NCBI GenBank assembly: GCA_037176845.1
Contig: JAYKXP010000003.1
Location: forward strand, 1,116,001 to 1,180,000
Direction: 5' to 3'
Origin: Paramarasmius palmivorus
Lineage: Eukaryota > Basidiomycota > Agaricomycetes > Agaricales > Marasmiaceae
Length of the DNA stretch: 64,000 nucleotides
Part shown: positions 1 through 13,600 of the stretch, piece by piece
Numbering within the stretch: the first letter of the stretch is position 1
Layout of the letters: every line of letters begins with the position of its first letter
Notes under the pieces: model-generated
The model's database searches: none
The model's input: the letters and a program-made list of their open reading frames with translations, nothing else
Told to the model about the DNA's origin: nothing
Translations under genes and position numbers: made by a program

Positions 1-1767
1 TTGGGAGAAGCCTCCTTTACCTGTCGTCGCGTGAGTGAGCTTAGAGCAGCGTAGACCTTCACTGACAGCACTCCTGAAGTTTGCCAGTCACTGGATAACC
101 ATGTCCACGGAGGACACTGGACACGTCGTCAAGTGCTTGAATTTGCTGCCTTCCGAAAAGGACCCGAACTCCACACCCGAACAAGTCGAGGCAGAAAAAC
201 AGTACATCAGGGATTATATCATCGGGAAGGATAATTCGGAAATCGCAGCCAACGAGAAGGCCATGGTTCTACTCAACCAGTTGGGATCAGACTTGAACAT
301 CAATGCCTTTACTTGCAATTTCCGTTATAGCGATGGTCGTATCAACGAAGACATTGAAGAAGCGAACTACCTTAACCGCCGTGTCTTCGAACGCCTTTCT
401 GTGACGCATCCTGACGAGGACCCGCGCGATACTCCCTTCTATCTCACATCCACCGTGTTCAAGGGTGAAGAGTACGGAAAGTGTGCAGACACTTTGAAGG
501 AGCGACTTGGCCTGAAGGGCGATCAAGACCTATTTGTCCTGAGGAATGTTGTCATGTCCCCATTCTCGACGGATGGGTGCTTTGTTCAGAATCTGGCGGA
601 CATCTTCACTGAGGTATTGAACGATGAAATAGATGTGAGTGTCCCCACTTTACTCGTTGAAGGGTACTGATATTTAGCAGAATGTCCGAAGGCGCAACGA
701 AGAGCTGGCAGACACACACACGTTCTACATCATGGGCAGCGACAAGATCTATCTTGATTACCTTCCCACCTTCCACAAGGCGGCAGGTCGTTACCAACTC
801 CTCCTTTCTGCGGACCTTCCACTTGACGTCATGCTCGAATATAAGTCCGCTAGGGACGAAAACCCGGCAGCTCCAATTTTCTTGCGAAACACTAGTCCGG
901 GGGTTTTGACAGACATGGTAAAACAGACACAGTTCGAAGCCTCAATTTCATTCGATGGCGGGTAAGTAACTAAGTTGCAGGTCCCTGAAGTTCAACCTCA
1001 ATATGCTTTGTTACAGGAACACGTTCGATTCGAAGAATTTCACCGTTTCAAACATCAAATCTATCAAGAACCGTTCCTTGAACAATAGCGCTCAAAACTC
1101 AGACTATCCTTCCACCTATTCACCATTCTATCTCATCGGGACACCCGAGGAACCCCACATCAGTCACATGCTACTCGCACATCCCAACGCTCAGCTTTCA
1201 GCTTCCAATGTACAGCTGACACTTGACTCACCCCTTGACACGAAGCTGTACAACTCCGGCAGCATCCTGTTCCTGAACGACGTGCGCGAGAAAACCATGC
1301 AGCCTTTCCCTGAAAAGAAGGATCTCAGTCCCAACTTTTTCTTCCAGCCTGGAAGAGAGTTCAGAGTTTCTGTGTACGAGGATGTGTTCGTCAACGACTA
1401 TGACAAGCCCATCGACCTTGACTCGATCAAGGACAATCCCATCACTACCGGTACCCTGAAACTCAGTAATTATCTCTACGTCGATACGGAGAATCTCAAC
1501 TACGAAAATATGGTCGAGCCAGTTCCGTTTAGGTACTCTGGCCACTTGATGAGGTTGGAGACAAAGGATTCTTGGGCGTACAAGGTGGACAGTCGTTTGG
1601 GAACGCAGGCTTCGAGTGGTGCTTCTGGGACGGCGCCAGGCAGCTCCTTCCAGGATGGAAAGAAAACGGAGGTGAGGCAACCAGAGAAGAAACCTGATTC
1701 TAAGCCGGGGATTGGTTTTGGTGCACATTTGGGACGTGCTGGGTTCGATGTGAGGCTCGGGCTCTAA
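1..1767 (+). CDS. Aromatic/tyrosine amino acid decarboxylase-like PLP enzyme, C-terminal part (5' truncated)
   Basis: This is the 3' portion of a group II PLP-dependent decarboxylase. The beginning, with the PLP-binding lysine, lies before the window. Exons seen: up to about 22, 69-634, 681-961 and 1017-1767; the first junction is uncertain because its donor (GTCGTC) is weak. The joined protein reads LGEASFT then KFASHWITMST, then the tail of the catalytic fold (DLNINAFTCNFRYSDGRIN, EANYLNRRVFERL). An extra domain of about 300 residues follows, containing MGSDKIYLDYLP and a C-terminal low-complexity Ser/Gly/Lys linker. From family knowledge this architecture matches basidiomycete non-canonical aromatic amino acid decarboxylases such as the Psilocybe cubensis enzyme, whose added C-terminal domain binds calcium. 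Expected reaction: decarboxylation of tyrosine, phenylalanine or tryptophan to the amine. Substrate cannot be told from this part. The gene converges on the HD-domain gene about 100 bp downstream. Confidence 0.8.
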
Positions 1768-1863
1768 TGGTAACTGAATGTATTTGTGATCTACGTTGTG
1801 ATGTTTTTGGATACTCCAAGTTGTACAATATATGTAACCCTTTGTCAATCCGGACACTTTCCG

Positions 1864-2562
1864 TTAAAAAGCTGGGTTCACTCCTTCGAAGCCTGGATTC
1901 TCTATTGCCGCTCTCAGCAGGATCCCAGGCCAACTGGCCTTAGGATGTTTTGCGCTGTCCAGCCAATTCATACTATCGAGATCCTTCATTACAGAAACAA
2001 CCTCTGGCGATGCTTGAGCTACAACAGCATCGGCCAACACCTTCTCGATATTCAAGCGTGGCAGGCATTCCTCGATGCTCTTCGAGTAGACCTCCATCCC
2101 GTGCATTTCTCGATGTGCAGCGGAAAAATCACATTTTACGGCCATCCTGACCAGTCGAGTGAAGGGGTCGATACGTTCTGCAATACCGGCCGAAGTGTGA
2201 AGAGCGATTGCCGTCCATATCTGGTGAAGGTTTTTTTCGTCGTTCAGTCCGTGTTCCTGACACAACTCTACAGCCTGATCTGCCCCATCGACTTCGAATC
2301 GTGAGTGAGGGGATGATTCGTGGCAAGCTCCGAGGTCATGGCAGATGCAGGCAAGGAAGAGGAGGAGAAGATGAGTAGTTTGGTGATAAGGTGTGTTTTC
2401 TTTTTCCGAGAGATGCTTGGCTAGCAGGTAGACCCGGAGAGAGTGGTTGAAGATTGGAGTCGTGAGAATCGTATGGACTTTTGTGAGAACAGCATCGCAT
2501 GTTACATTGTTAAGAGGGAGATGGGCCTTTATAGGCTCAGGGAGGTTCAAGATGGAAGCCAT
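1864..2562 (-). CDS. HD-domain protein, cyanamide hydratase/Ddi2-like
   Basis: A single-exon gene of 232 residues. The start is taken at 2562 (MASILNLPEP), because the in-frame stretch upstream of it does not resemble the family. Near residue 38 it has FNHSLRVYLLAKHL and near residue 73 HDLGACHE, the metal-binding histidines and HD pair of the HD superfamily. The spacing and the FNHSLRVY signature are those of fungal proteins annotated as cyanamide hydratase or Ddi2/3-like. The usual length of that group (about 220-250 residues) fits. Function is therefore a metal-dependent hydratase or phosphohydrolase; the substrate is not inferable, and cyanamide activity is known for only a few members. 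It is convergent with the decarboxylase gene and divergent from the kinase gene, with 584 bp between the two starts. Confidence 0.8.
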   Translation of the reverse strand: MASILNLPEPIKAHLPLNNVTCDAVLTKVHTILTTPIFNHSLRVYLLAKHLSEKENTPYHQTTHLLLLFLACICHDLGACHESSPHSRFEVDGADQAVELCQEHGLNDEKNLHQIWTAIALHTSAGIAERIDPFTRLVRMAVKCDFSAAHREMHGMEVYSKSIEECLPRLNIEKVLADAVVAQASPEVVSVMKDLDSMNWLDSAKHPKASWPGILLRAAIENPGFEGVNPAF

Positions 2563-3146
2563 TGTGAGAGTAGTGACGAAACCAGGGTTTTTAATACGAG
2601 ACTCCGAGTCATCCCAGTAAGCCGTTAGTAAGCGTTGACTGAACCAACGAGTCAACGCGATATAAAGCCAGAAAAAACACGTTGATAAACTCCGGGGCGT
2701 AACAGAGTCGAGAGATGTTCACTTGAGCCACGAGCTATGTTGTCCAAAGTCAACCCTAGAGCAACGCGGCAAAATCCGAAGACGACGAGACAAGCCATTT
2801 TTGTCCCAGTGTGAGTGAGGACACGCTGCGCAGGGCCCGACATATACTATCAATGTAAGAAAGTACCGAGAAAGAGAAGTTTCTGCATACCTAACAGTTC
2901 TGCTATGAGCAGGCTATGACTATCTTAGCAAGACGCCGAGCGCTAACGGTCTCAAGACAGGCGCCTGCTAACAGGTAAACAAATGCAAACATTTGCCTAA
3001 AGATACGCGGTGCAGGATTCTGTGTTCTTGCTTCTTGCTTTTCACCTTCTACCATCACGCCCACTTTGATAGTCGGGTTTTTCTTCTCAGTTCCCTTTAC
3101 TCTCGCTATTCTCCACATTCTATTCGTTCTATCTATCTTCTTCGCC
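2563..3146. promoter_or_regulatory. Shared divergent intergenic region (HD gene / kinase gene)
   Basis: These 584 bases separate two divergently oriented starts and should hold both promoters. The stretch just before the kinase start is strongly pyrimidine-rich on the plus strand (about 3020-3145), as is common upstream of fungal start codons. I see no ORF with recognisable similarity and no clear transcription-factor site. Confidence 0.4.
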
Positions 3147-4651
3147 ATGCCTTCCATCTCGGCCGCAGATTCTTTTCCTGATTTCGCTGGTCACATTCTC
3201 GATGATGGTCGCCTCAAGCTCCTTGAACCTCTGGGATCCGGTGCTTATGGCCGAGTATATCGTGCTCTCAATCTCAAGCCGTCCTTAGACGAACCGCTCT
3301 TCTTCGCTGTGAAATGCCTTCTCAAACCCGAGGCCGGCTCGCGACAAGAAGCGTTCCAGACACGCGAGTTTGCACTCCATAAGCTAGTATCTGGACATCC
3401 GCATATTGTCACCCTTCACGAAGTATACGAAGATCGCACATACATCTACGTTCGCATGGATCTGTCCCTTGGGGGCGATTTGTTTGCCGCTATCACCGAG
3501 CGCCGTATCTTTCGAGGCAACGACAAGTTGATCAAGAGCGCCTATCTTCAAATCCTCGACGCCGTTCATTACTGTCATGAAAACGGCGTGTTTCATCGCG
3601 ATCTCAAACCGGAAAATATCTTGTGTTCGAAGGACGGAATGGACATTCGACTCGCTGATTTTGGGCTTTCGACTCAGAGCAGGGTATCGCAGGAATTTGG
3701 ATGCGGAAGCTCATACTATATGAGCCCAGGTCAGTTGGTTGTCGATCCTTTATCGTTATCAATGGACTGATATCGATGTCTTTAGAGTGCATCGGTAAAG
3801 AATTCAGACATGAACGGTACTCGACAAGGCATAGCGACATCTGGTCCTTGGGTGTTATTCTCATCAATATGATTTCCGGCCGGAATCCCTGGAGATATGC
3901 CATGACTTCGGATGACTGTTTCGCTTCCTATCTCCATGACCCTGATTTCCTACGAAAAGTCTTGCCACTATCCAAAGGTGTCAACCGCATCCTGAAAAGA
4001 ACCTTTCACCTCAATCCTCTCTGTCGAATCACCATTCCCGAACTTCGCGAAGAAATCATGAAGCTGGATACTTTCTTTATGTCGGAAGAGGATCTCGCCG
4101 TTTCTAGCGAAACCGTGCGTGGAGTTGCAGAAAACTACGCCACACCTGCTGTAGACCCAGCTGCCCCAATTTCCTCTCCATCGAAGGCCAAGGTCGACAA
4201 GGCATCGTCAGGCCTACTGGTAGACTCGGAGAAGTGCTTGTACGCTAGCCCCGCCGAAGGTCTACAACCTTTACACGACCACGATAACCCACTTGATGAT
4301 TTGGTCGGCGCTTTCATCGTCGGCTCCCATTCATGTTCTACAGATGGCGACATCTCCCCTAGCTCCTCCGAGTCTAGCGGACAAAGCAACGGGCCCATCA
4401 CTCCTGCAACTCGACCAGTCAACCCAGAGGTTGAGGTCCCTGACCTCCCCGAGGGCCAAGATATTGGTCAAAGTGTCATCACTCACCAGGTTGTTGCTGC
4501 TCCTGCCAAAGTAGTTGAGCACACACCCGCACCTCGACATCGCGCACCCTCTGGTACTGCTCCCAAGCCACCGCCGAGGCGTGTTGGCAACCAGTTATTC
4601 AAGAGGGCGGTGCAAAGGTTGAAGGCACTTTCTGGAAGTGTATCGAGCTAG
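3147..4651 (+). CDS. Ser/Thr protein kinase, Ran1/Pat1-like
   Basis: Two exons, 3147-3729 and 3786-4651, joined within the activation segment (YMSP|ECIG). The start MPSISAADSF has a good context (GCCATGCC). The kinase domain occupies about residues 25-310: glycine loop LGSGAYGRVYRA, catalytic lysine in FFAVKCLLK, catalytic loop HRDLKPEN, DFG motif in LADFGLST, SPE in place of APE, and SDIWSLGVILINM in subdomain IX. All catalytic residues are present. The arrangement resembles fungal Ran1/Pat1-type kinases, which in fission yeast restrain meiosis; that role is inference here. The last roughly 170 residues are low-complexity, rich in Ser, Pro and acidic residues, with a basic C-terminus. No other domain is visible. 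Confidence 0.88.
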
Positions 4652-5160
4652 CAGTGGTTTTGGATGTCTCCCTATACATTCTATTTGTTTTCTATGGACC
4701 TTATTTCAAGGACGGACATATTGTAGCGTTACACGCATGGACGTTGATTGTATCAGTAGGATCACTTGGCGTCTGGACGCTTGGACCTTGGACCTTGTAG
4801 TGTAGTGTAGAGCGGTGAATAAATTGTATACATCTGGAATTTTACTGCGGTTTGCGAGGTGACCGTCGGAAGCTTTGTCTGTCTAGTTCTCAAGAGGTGT
4901 TCCGACGGTGAATTTTCTTTGATATGAACCCTGAATGAATGCATCGCATCGCATATAAACGTGCATAGACATGAGCTGACATGAACTACGGAATTTCGCG
5001 ACTGCGATTGCGAAAGCGAGCGCTCAGCGTGGTGATGGCAGGAAATTGGAATTGCCGCCGGCAAGTGCCTGATCAGGAATATTTGCATTTCTCCTTTCCG
5101 CCAGCAGCTCCACAACTCTTTCCCCGACCTTCAGGTCGCCTCGTCGACGTTCTCAACAGC
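4652..5160. other. Intergenic region between kinase and DUF2985 gene
   Basis: These 508 bases hold the kinase 3' UTR and the promoter of the next plus-strand gene. An in-frame ATG at 4981 would lengthen the DUF2985 protein by 60 residues, but that extension looks unconserved. The rest shows no gene. Confidence 0.35.
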
Positions 5161-7406
5161 ATGCCCTCTGTTCGAGTAAAGCGTCGTGACTATGCTACTC
5201 TAGCCGACCGTCCTCAAACTTCTGCCTCTGGGTCTGGGGAGCAGGCTCGGTCACTAGCCAACATCTTTCAGAGACCTGGATCAGCTCATGGTCAAGTTGA
5301 AACCAGAGACTCTCCCCCACCGTCGGCAGGACCACAGTCTCCTCAAGTCACGACTCGCCCGTTTCGAAGTCGAGCGCGTGCTGGAAGCAAGGTGTATGGA
5401 TCATTGCGGATTCGACCAAGCCAATTGCTCCTTGGCGAAAGGCCGGTTTCCACACCAGATTCAGTGGAAGGAGGCGTGGTGACGCTAGAGGGACAATCAG
5501 CGAATGTTCAGGTTCCAACTGACGGTCAACCAGGGCGTATTGGAAGTGCGTTGAGTTTCGACGACGGTGTAAGCGAAGAGGAAGGTGATCACCACCATGA
5601 TGATATAGTCGAACATCTGGAGGTCATAGGTCTGTCACTACGCTTTCGCCCTTGAAAAGTGGTTGACATTCATCTTAGATCCTCAAGTCGCGACCGTGTC
5701 ACATCTAACTAATGCTGCCAACTCCATTCTATTGTAAGAAGCGTCCTCGATTTCCATGTCCCAACTCTCTAACATAGACTATATTTAGCCCCCCACTCGC
5801 TTTTTATTCACGAAAACCTGTTGTCATGCTCTCTGCTCCTCCGCCAGCTGCTGCTGGCGACGAAAGAGGCTCCATGCTTGAAGACTCCTTGGATAGACAT
5901 GTGGAAGATGTCATGAAACGTCGCGATAGGCTTAGGAGAGTTTTAATGGGTATTTGGTCGTTCCTGAAAACACGTATGTGGTTCATCCAAGCCTTCACTC
6001 GCATCTGGCATTAACTTTAACGTGTTACTGTAGCAATGGGGGTGAGTTGGTGGTGCTCAAAATTATGCAAAGTTGCAAGCTAAATGTTATAGATCAGATC
6101 ATAACCGGGATTTATGGTTTCCTTGTAGGTAAGCCTACCTCTTTCCTGGCGTCTTATAGAACAGGTCATAACATTGTCTCGAAGTATTCTGGGGTGCTGC
6201 CATCGTTTTGTTCCTGGCGAAGATCATCAACCTTCACAACGCTGATCTGCAAGGTTTTTGGGTTGAAGTAAGCTCCCAAGTGGTCAATGGTGAGTATAGA
6301 AATGATGTCATGATTAAAATAGCCATGCTCACGCGTATCCTATCCTAGGTCTCTTCACAGCTACAGGCATCGGTTTCATGCCTTCCCGGATTCTCGACAC
6401 ATATCGTGCGTAATTGACGTCCATGCGCTGTACCCACTCGACTCACAATCCTCTCTAGGAATCGGCAAAATTTACCACTATAAGCGACTCACCAGAAAAC
6501 TTCGCGCGAAAGCGGGCCTTCCACAGCTTTTTGATCCCGACGACCTCCCCGATCCGGCCTATGATCCAAATTATGTTCACGTACTTACTGATGAGCAACA
6601 GAAAGATCTTCACCGGCGTACGTTCATATCCCTTTTTGAACGACATTCGGTCTTGACTGTGAACAGAGCAAGTCAAATTTCAATACTCACAGACGTGGTA
6701 TCGGGCACACGGCACAGAAACACATAGGGTAAGTATGCTACCCAACATTCATAGACATCCTATTCACGTCCTCTTTGCCGATGCTACAGGCGTTTCCGAT
6801 TAGGTATGTACCCTGGAACATGCCGCAGCCGCAGCTCACAGTTATTCAAGCTATGCACTTCTTATTTGCTGTCTGAATGACGGAAACTCGGTCTTCCAAG
6901 CTATTCTTTGTGGATGTATGTGGAGTATGGTAAGGATTATTTCTTGTCAATTTCTATGATTATACTGATACCTTTATAGAACAGGTACAACCCTCTCCAT
7001 TGCGTGTTATCCACACGAAACTAATCACTTAATATTCAGATTTGAACGGCCCCCATGGACGACTGGCACGCTCATACCCGCCAGTTTCCTGTGTGGTATT
7101 TTCTCTGCAGTGTTCATCGCCCGGGGAACTGCCATAACTAAGCGTACTGCGGAAGTGAAGGAGAAGCTTAAAGCTGCCTTGGCGATGGAGGATCCGACCC
7201 ATCTTCAGCCCGAGGTTGCCGCTGCTTTGGAGTCTGTCGCACCCCAGGAAACCAATGGCAATATCAGGCTCTCGCCGATCATGTCGAGAGAGAAAGATAC
7301 GAGCTGTGAAGTTGAAAAAACCGACAACGTGTCGACAGATGATATTGTGGTGGAGGAGCAAATGACGGTGCCGTCGGCGCCGTTGATTGAGAAAGGTGGC
7401 AATTAG
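5161..7406 (+). CDS. DUF2985 family integral membrane protein
   Basis: A multi-exon gene with at least eight short introns. The N-terminal 150 residues (MPSVRVKRRDYATL onward) are hydrophilic and probably cytosolic, ending in an acidic and His-rich run before the first intron at about 5630. Downstream exons give membrane segments (VFWGAAIVLFLAKII; GIWSFL; ASFLCGIFSAVFIARG) around a conserved loop with GIGFMPSRILDTYRIGKIY, DPNYVHVLTDEQQKDLH and WYRAHGTETHRAFPI. This is the signature of the fungal DUF2985 family (PF11204 by recollection), whose function is not known. The last exon (from about 7035) encodes a membrane segment and a charged C-terminal tail ending in EKGGN. The start at 5161 is preferred over 4981. 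Convergent with the Fmp27-like gene. Confidence 0.82.
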
Positions 7407-7630
7407 CAGGACAGGACAATCTATATCGGTTTAATCTATTGTACACTGGTAATACATATGCTTGGTTGTACTCGATGTTCTCCATGGGCATAATGAGTAA
7501 TGGACTTTTGTGTATGAGAATAAAAATGCACGGTAAGATAACAATAGCAGACGGTAAGTTAGACGACGATGCAGAAGCAGGATGCAAACACGATAGCAAG
7601 CAATATTATCTCCTCGATGCCTCGGAAGAT

Positions 7631-10600
7631 TTACGCGTAAAATACTGATAGACATGGATCAGCACGTTTGTACCGGGTAAAAAAGATTACACTAACCGGT
7701 AATGAGGTATCGCTAGTTCCAGAACGAGAAGATGAACGACTAAACAAGCTCAACACTCGATGTCGACCTTGTGGTTCGATTTGGGTATTGGATTGGTAAT
7801 TTTCAGGCTCTGCGGTAATCTTGTCTGTGAAGAAAACAGCGTCGGGCGCCCGGCGCGACGTCTTTTTCCAGCGCATGCCAGTTCGCGGTTGTGGGTCCTG
7901 AGGTGTGTCAGGGGACGGATTTTCGTCAGTGGCTTCCTCGCTTGAACGTGCAGATTCGGGCTGTGCACTGGTGATTGTTTTGAGTCTGGGTGGTTTGGGA
8001 AGTGCGTTGCCTTCAACGAGTGAATGCCCGCCCTTTGACGCAATCCATTTTGTTTTTGAGATCAGTTCCCGGGCCACGGGAAGGACGGGAACAAGAGGCT
8101 GATGCAAGGCCATCTTGACCCAACCTTTCCAGCTCATATCAGATGGTATAAATTGATTCACCAGTTCTTCGAACTAGAGACTTATCAGAGGCTTGCTGAA
8201 GCGCCAATAACGGGGGCACTCACGCTCAATGTTTGGTTCCTGAATTCCAAATCTCTAGTTCTAATTCGTGCATCTTGGCAAACGAAAGATTCTTCCTTCA
8301 TGACACTCAATAAGAGGTGAAGACTTGCACATACGATGAGTGACGGCACAGAACTGTACGCTTAAACGACACTCACCTCGATATCCGCACAAGCACGAAC
8401 GTTTTTTGTGAGGACCTCGTCCTCATTTCCGCAGCATCTCCGGTGGTATTACCATTGATATCATCCCTTCTCACCGAAGAATCGACGCGAGATCTGACTC
8501 TAGGGTGATCGAAGGATTCCGGTGGTTTCGTGTTTGCACGGGCTCGCAGACCTTCCGAGGACCTTGTTCTCTGAAGGGCAGGGTGCGTCGATTCAGACTC
8601 TAATGCAGACATTCGCAAGTCTGTGAAAGAACGAGAGGCTCCTAGACGGCGAAGTGGAGGAGTTAAGCCGGAAGATGGATGTTCAGAGTCTGACGCTTGT
8701 CGGCTCATATTTGCCCTCGGTGTAGAATCCAGCGAAGACCTGCCGGAGATGGAGACGTGGGCTTCAGAGCCACTACCTACGACCTCAAACGAACTATCTT
8801 CCAACGCCTTCTGTCTTGTCTTCCGCGCAGGCCAAAGATATTCCATCATCCGACGCCCAACCTTAGCATCGATTTGGAGTCTGAGAGGGTGAAGATTCAG
8901 CTCGAAAGTCTCATAAATTGTGATACCGCCGACTGGTGGCAACACGATCCACGTCGACATCAAAAATACGCCTCGCTTTAACTCGAAGTTAGAGAAGATC
9001 ATTCTTAAAAAGGGATTGACATACCTTAAGCAGTGGATGGTTGGGAGGGTCATCGTATTTTGAAACAATCTCCGCCCACCTCGCATCCTTAGACCCATCG
9101 AAAGCCTGAAGATTTCCCACCGTCAGATTGTTCACGGTAGAACTATCTTGTCGGCTAAGCCAGTAGTAGTCAATATTCTGGACTGCAAGCTTGGCTAGTA
9201 AGTCCTTTTGATCATCTAGCATTCTCCACGAGATTTCAGATGACGAGGCGTTGAGTAACAGAGCCGACTTCCGGTCATTCTGGTCGTCGTAGCGATCCTG
9301 GGCAAACTTGATGGCCTCGAACAGGAGATTGAGCTCTTCGGTCAGAGATACAATGTGAGCTCTCAGTTTGAGCAGCTCGAAAGCGAGGTCATCGTCTTCC
9401 CATCTATTACTCTTGTGAGCGTTGTATTCGACGTCGAGTGCAGCCCTGATCTGTCGCTGAACGCCACAAACAACCTCTGCGGCGGATGACAAGTCCGTGA
9501 AGTCGTACGTGAATAGTAAAGTGTTCAGCTTATCGATACGTGTCTTGTGGGCAGCGTCAGAAAAGAGTAGTAGCTTCGTGATGACATTCGAAATAGCCTG
9601 GAAGTGCTGGTCGCTCGCAGTCACAGTAAAGTTGGGTATGTGCACTTGTATCAGATCCTAGTCATTCTCTGTGAGGAAGCAGACTTCTGAAAACAGAAAG
9701 ATGGAAGTACCGTTTGGTCTTGAAGATGATTCGTGCCTACGATGCCACGTGAATCTGTGGATCTGCGAGCCACCGATGTAACGTTGTTGCGCAAACGCAG
9801 CCTGTTGAACTTGTCGTAATGGAAAGTGGCATCGGTTTGAGGCACCAAGCGCTCAAACTCTTCACTTTCACAACGTAGATCAATCAGAACTTCGAGCGGT
9901 ACATAAAGGTCTTCAAAAGTAGACGCCGCGGCGGGCGCAAAGGTCTGCATCCCGGAGAGAATAGCATATGTTCTATGGTATTCTGATGTAAGAAATCGGA
10001 GACCCGAGAAATCTTGAGTACATACCTTGACATGACTTTGCCGCTTACGGGATCCTCGACATTGGAGTCATCCATGATGACGAAAGATTGCAACTTTGCT
10101 TGAACAGCAGTAACAACACATGTGTTCTCTGCAACTTCCCTGTCTCGCAAAACAACCTGCGGCTTCAAGAGAAGACAACAATGGCTTTTTCGAGGAGAAA
10201 CACCCTCTGCCCACCCTCCCATGGGGTCCAACGCACTTGATGAGGTTTCCGAAGACTTCTTGATATCAGCGCTTTTCCTTCCTTGGCCCTTCGCAGCATC
10301 TCCCGAAAAGATCTTGCGAATAGCGGATGCAGCTGCTTGAGCAGTATGGTGGTGATGGTGATGGTGTTGCCCATCCGAATGATGTTCGTTATCGGTGGCA
10401 GACAGGGCCACTTTGGCTTGGTCTCGAATGAATTTGACAGCGCTAAAATTCATGTTAGCAACTACGACCTAGTGGCATAACGTTGACGTACCGAGTAGCC
10501 ATATGGTATTCGAATCCTCTACGTGCCCTCGAGCAATAATAGTATTGCATCATAATCTGTTAGAAAAGTTAGCGGCACGTTGGGGTGTTTCAAACATAAA

Positions 10601-13600
10601 AACATTACATCTCTAACGGCGCTATCCAGGAAGAGTTTAGGACAGTGAATCTGGTATACGTTATCGAATTCTGCCCATTCGTCTGGAGACACCGAATCAG
10701 CGGGCATTTGGTAATCGGATGCACTATTCAGAGATGTGGGCCGTGTTTCCGCCTTTTCCAGAACCTCGATGTACTGTTCAAGTAGTCCAATCTTCCTTTG
10801 CTTTGCCTACGGCAAGATACGCCTCAATATTAGTTGCCATCCTATGTCGGGACGGACGTACCTGTCTCTCAGCAGTGTTCTTCTCGGGAGTTTTCCTGAG
10901 TTGCTGAATTCTGTCGCTGGCTAGAGAAGTCTGAACTTGTGGGACCGCTATGCTATTGTTAAGCAAGGCACACATCGAAACATTGTTACAAACTCACAGG
11001 GTTCCTGCCCTAACGAGCATTTATGCGTACTTTCGTTTCCGAATTTGCTTCTTTGTGTAGAGTCTTCCAGTATTGCAGAATTCTTCTTAAAATACGTAAA
11101 CCGGGGACAAGAAGCCATGGGCAAGAGATGAAAAGATGGTTCCCCTGCATCTAGTGTGGGTACCCAATCTGTTTCGATGAAGTCATCCATATCATTCCAT
11201 GGGGAGTCCGGCTCGGTAGTCGGGAGGTCGGTGAGACTCCTGTAATTGCTCTTATGCGGAGGATTTGTGATTTCGATGTCTTGCTTTTCTGGTTCCGGGA
11301 ATGTAGCAAGGAGCGCGCGCAAATCAAGCCCCTTCAAGACCAGCTCTGCCGCATAGAATGGCTTTCGTCGAGTCACCTTAACCGATGAAGGCGTTATGCC
11401 TGGTACAATGGTTTCCTGATCTCGTTGATGCATGTCGACTTCCAGTTTGTCCACCTTTGCCTTTACACCCAACCACGGAGTAATACCATCGACCCAGGCT
11501 GAAAGTAGTGTAAGAAAAGCGCTTTCAAATAGAGAAGACCATGGATAGATACTGACTTTCTTTGGAATCATCTATGTATCCATGCATGACGTACAGATTT
11601 GGAACAGAGATGCGGTACTTCAATGTTGCCAAATGCCGGCCAAACTTAGGAGAAGTTGCCCGGGAAGAATAATACGGCCCTAGTCGTATGGGAAGGGACA
11701 TTGTGCTGTCGAACAACGATAACCATGACCAGAAGTGGGTGAAAACTTTGGGGGTGAGGTGAAGACTACTGGCATGCCACTCGTCTGTCTTAAGATTCCG
11801 CGTAGAGGATGTTAACGACAGAGATAAGTGAATAAAGTCGGAACGAAATCCGGAGAAAGAATCGTGAGGTCCCTGCGATTATTTCAGTGGGGTTGCTCAC
11901 ACAGACAAATTGCAGATAGCGCACGTTTATGACCGGTATTTCAGACTTCTTCTCAAGAACCACCGAATGATGCGGTCTGAAGTCAAAGATTCGACACGAC
12001 CGATAGAAAGCATCTCCTGAACACGTGGTACACGAAGGACCACATGCCCTTTCGAAGACGAAACCTATACCAAAGCGGACTCCGGAAAGAAACTTGGCAC
12101 ATATTTTCTTGAAAGGCGCTGATTGAGGTGCGGGAAACCTTCGGAGACTACAATTATTGGTATTTCAGCTATTGTTGAGCCAGAGACTTCAGACTCACTT
12201 GGGAATCGCAATGAACATCGAATCGCTGATAACTTGTATCAGTTCTCCTGCCTCGTTTTGACGTCCCACGAGAAGTTTGGTATTCCCTCGCCACGAAAGG
12301 ACGAACCCTGCGCCCGTATCGACGATGTCATAAGGATCGCGTAGGCCTATGTGCACAAAAAGCTGGTTTGCATTGGACTTGAACAAGAAGGGGGCACATA
12401 CCTTTCATATGGTATCGAACGTCCCCTTTAAACGAAGCTCTCAGGCTCCAATGAAAAACTAGACGCATCTAAAATACAGATTCAGCTTCAATTGAAGGTT
12501 GTAATTTTCCGGAAGCTGTACCTTGTCCCAAAATCCTACAGGCGGTGAAGGGTCCTTAGGTGCACTGGTCAACGATTCGACTACTCTCATGAGGTCGTGG
12601 GTGGCGGCGGCATAACTGATACCCCAAGAGAAGCTCGAGGTTTCTGATGTGACAACTCGTATCTCGGGATTTGCATAAGACTTGACCGGCATGATGGTCT
12701 TTGGAATTGAAAGATGAAGAGAGCTTCCACTATCCCGACCATCCCAGTTGGAAATGGAACAATCTATCCATTCTACCGAGGAAGGTGGTCCCATCTCTTC
12801 TGCAATGACGAGATCGGTCTCGAATTCGAGAGCAGTCACTGGGGCTTCGGATGGAGAAGAAATGTGAGCCAGTGCCAAAGGATAGTCTCTGAGGGTAGCC
12901 TTCAAGGACGAAAGTGAAAATCTGATGTGTAGAGGCACCAAAAGGGAATAAGCCGTCTCCTTTGGCAGACCGCCTTGTTGTGCTAAAAAGTCGGGTAGAG
13001 AGTCCAACGAAAACGAAGGTTTGTCAATAGATAGGGAAAGATTTGAAAGCGAAGCACGAAAGATTGGGCTGGCATCGCTAATGGCAGAAACTTTGACAAG
13101 ATTCGGTATCCGGTTTGTTTTCGCATAGAGACCTCGGAATCGCTTCATCACGCCCTCTTCCATCTGAGTTTGCTCGCTTTTCGTGTGTTCTAACCTCATG
13201 ATCCAATCCAGCATATGCACTCTGTCCAGCCTAGATCGAGCTTCTTGTACGGGAACGGAATGCATAGAGGAGAACTGCCACGGTGCATCATCGTCTGAAG
13301 CAACAGGAAAGCCGTCAGATGCCATGATGCTATGGATTTTTGCCATGAATGCCTTTTCCCTTTCTGCTCGGCATTGTGCGGCTTTCGGCCCGGAGCGAAA
13401 AATGAGGCTCAGCTTGCTTTCTAGATTGTCGTCCGCTGCCTGGAAGCATAAAAATGCGACGCGAACAGTAATCCTTGGAACTGATTTTGGACCTTCAGCT
13501 TCTGGTTCGGGAACAGGAAAGTACCGTCCGCACTTCGTAGTGTTGTAGAGATGTTTGCATGCTTTGACAGTCACCGAAACGTCAAGTATGAGGTTGGCAA

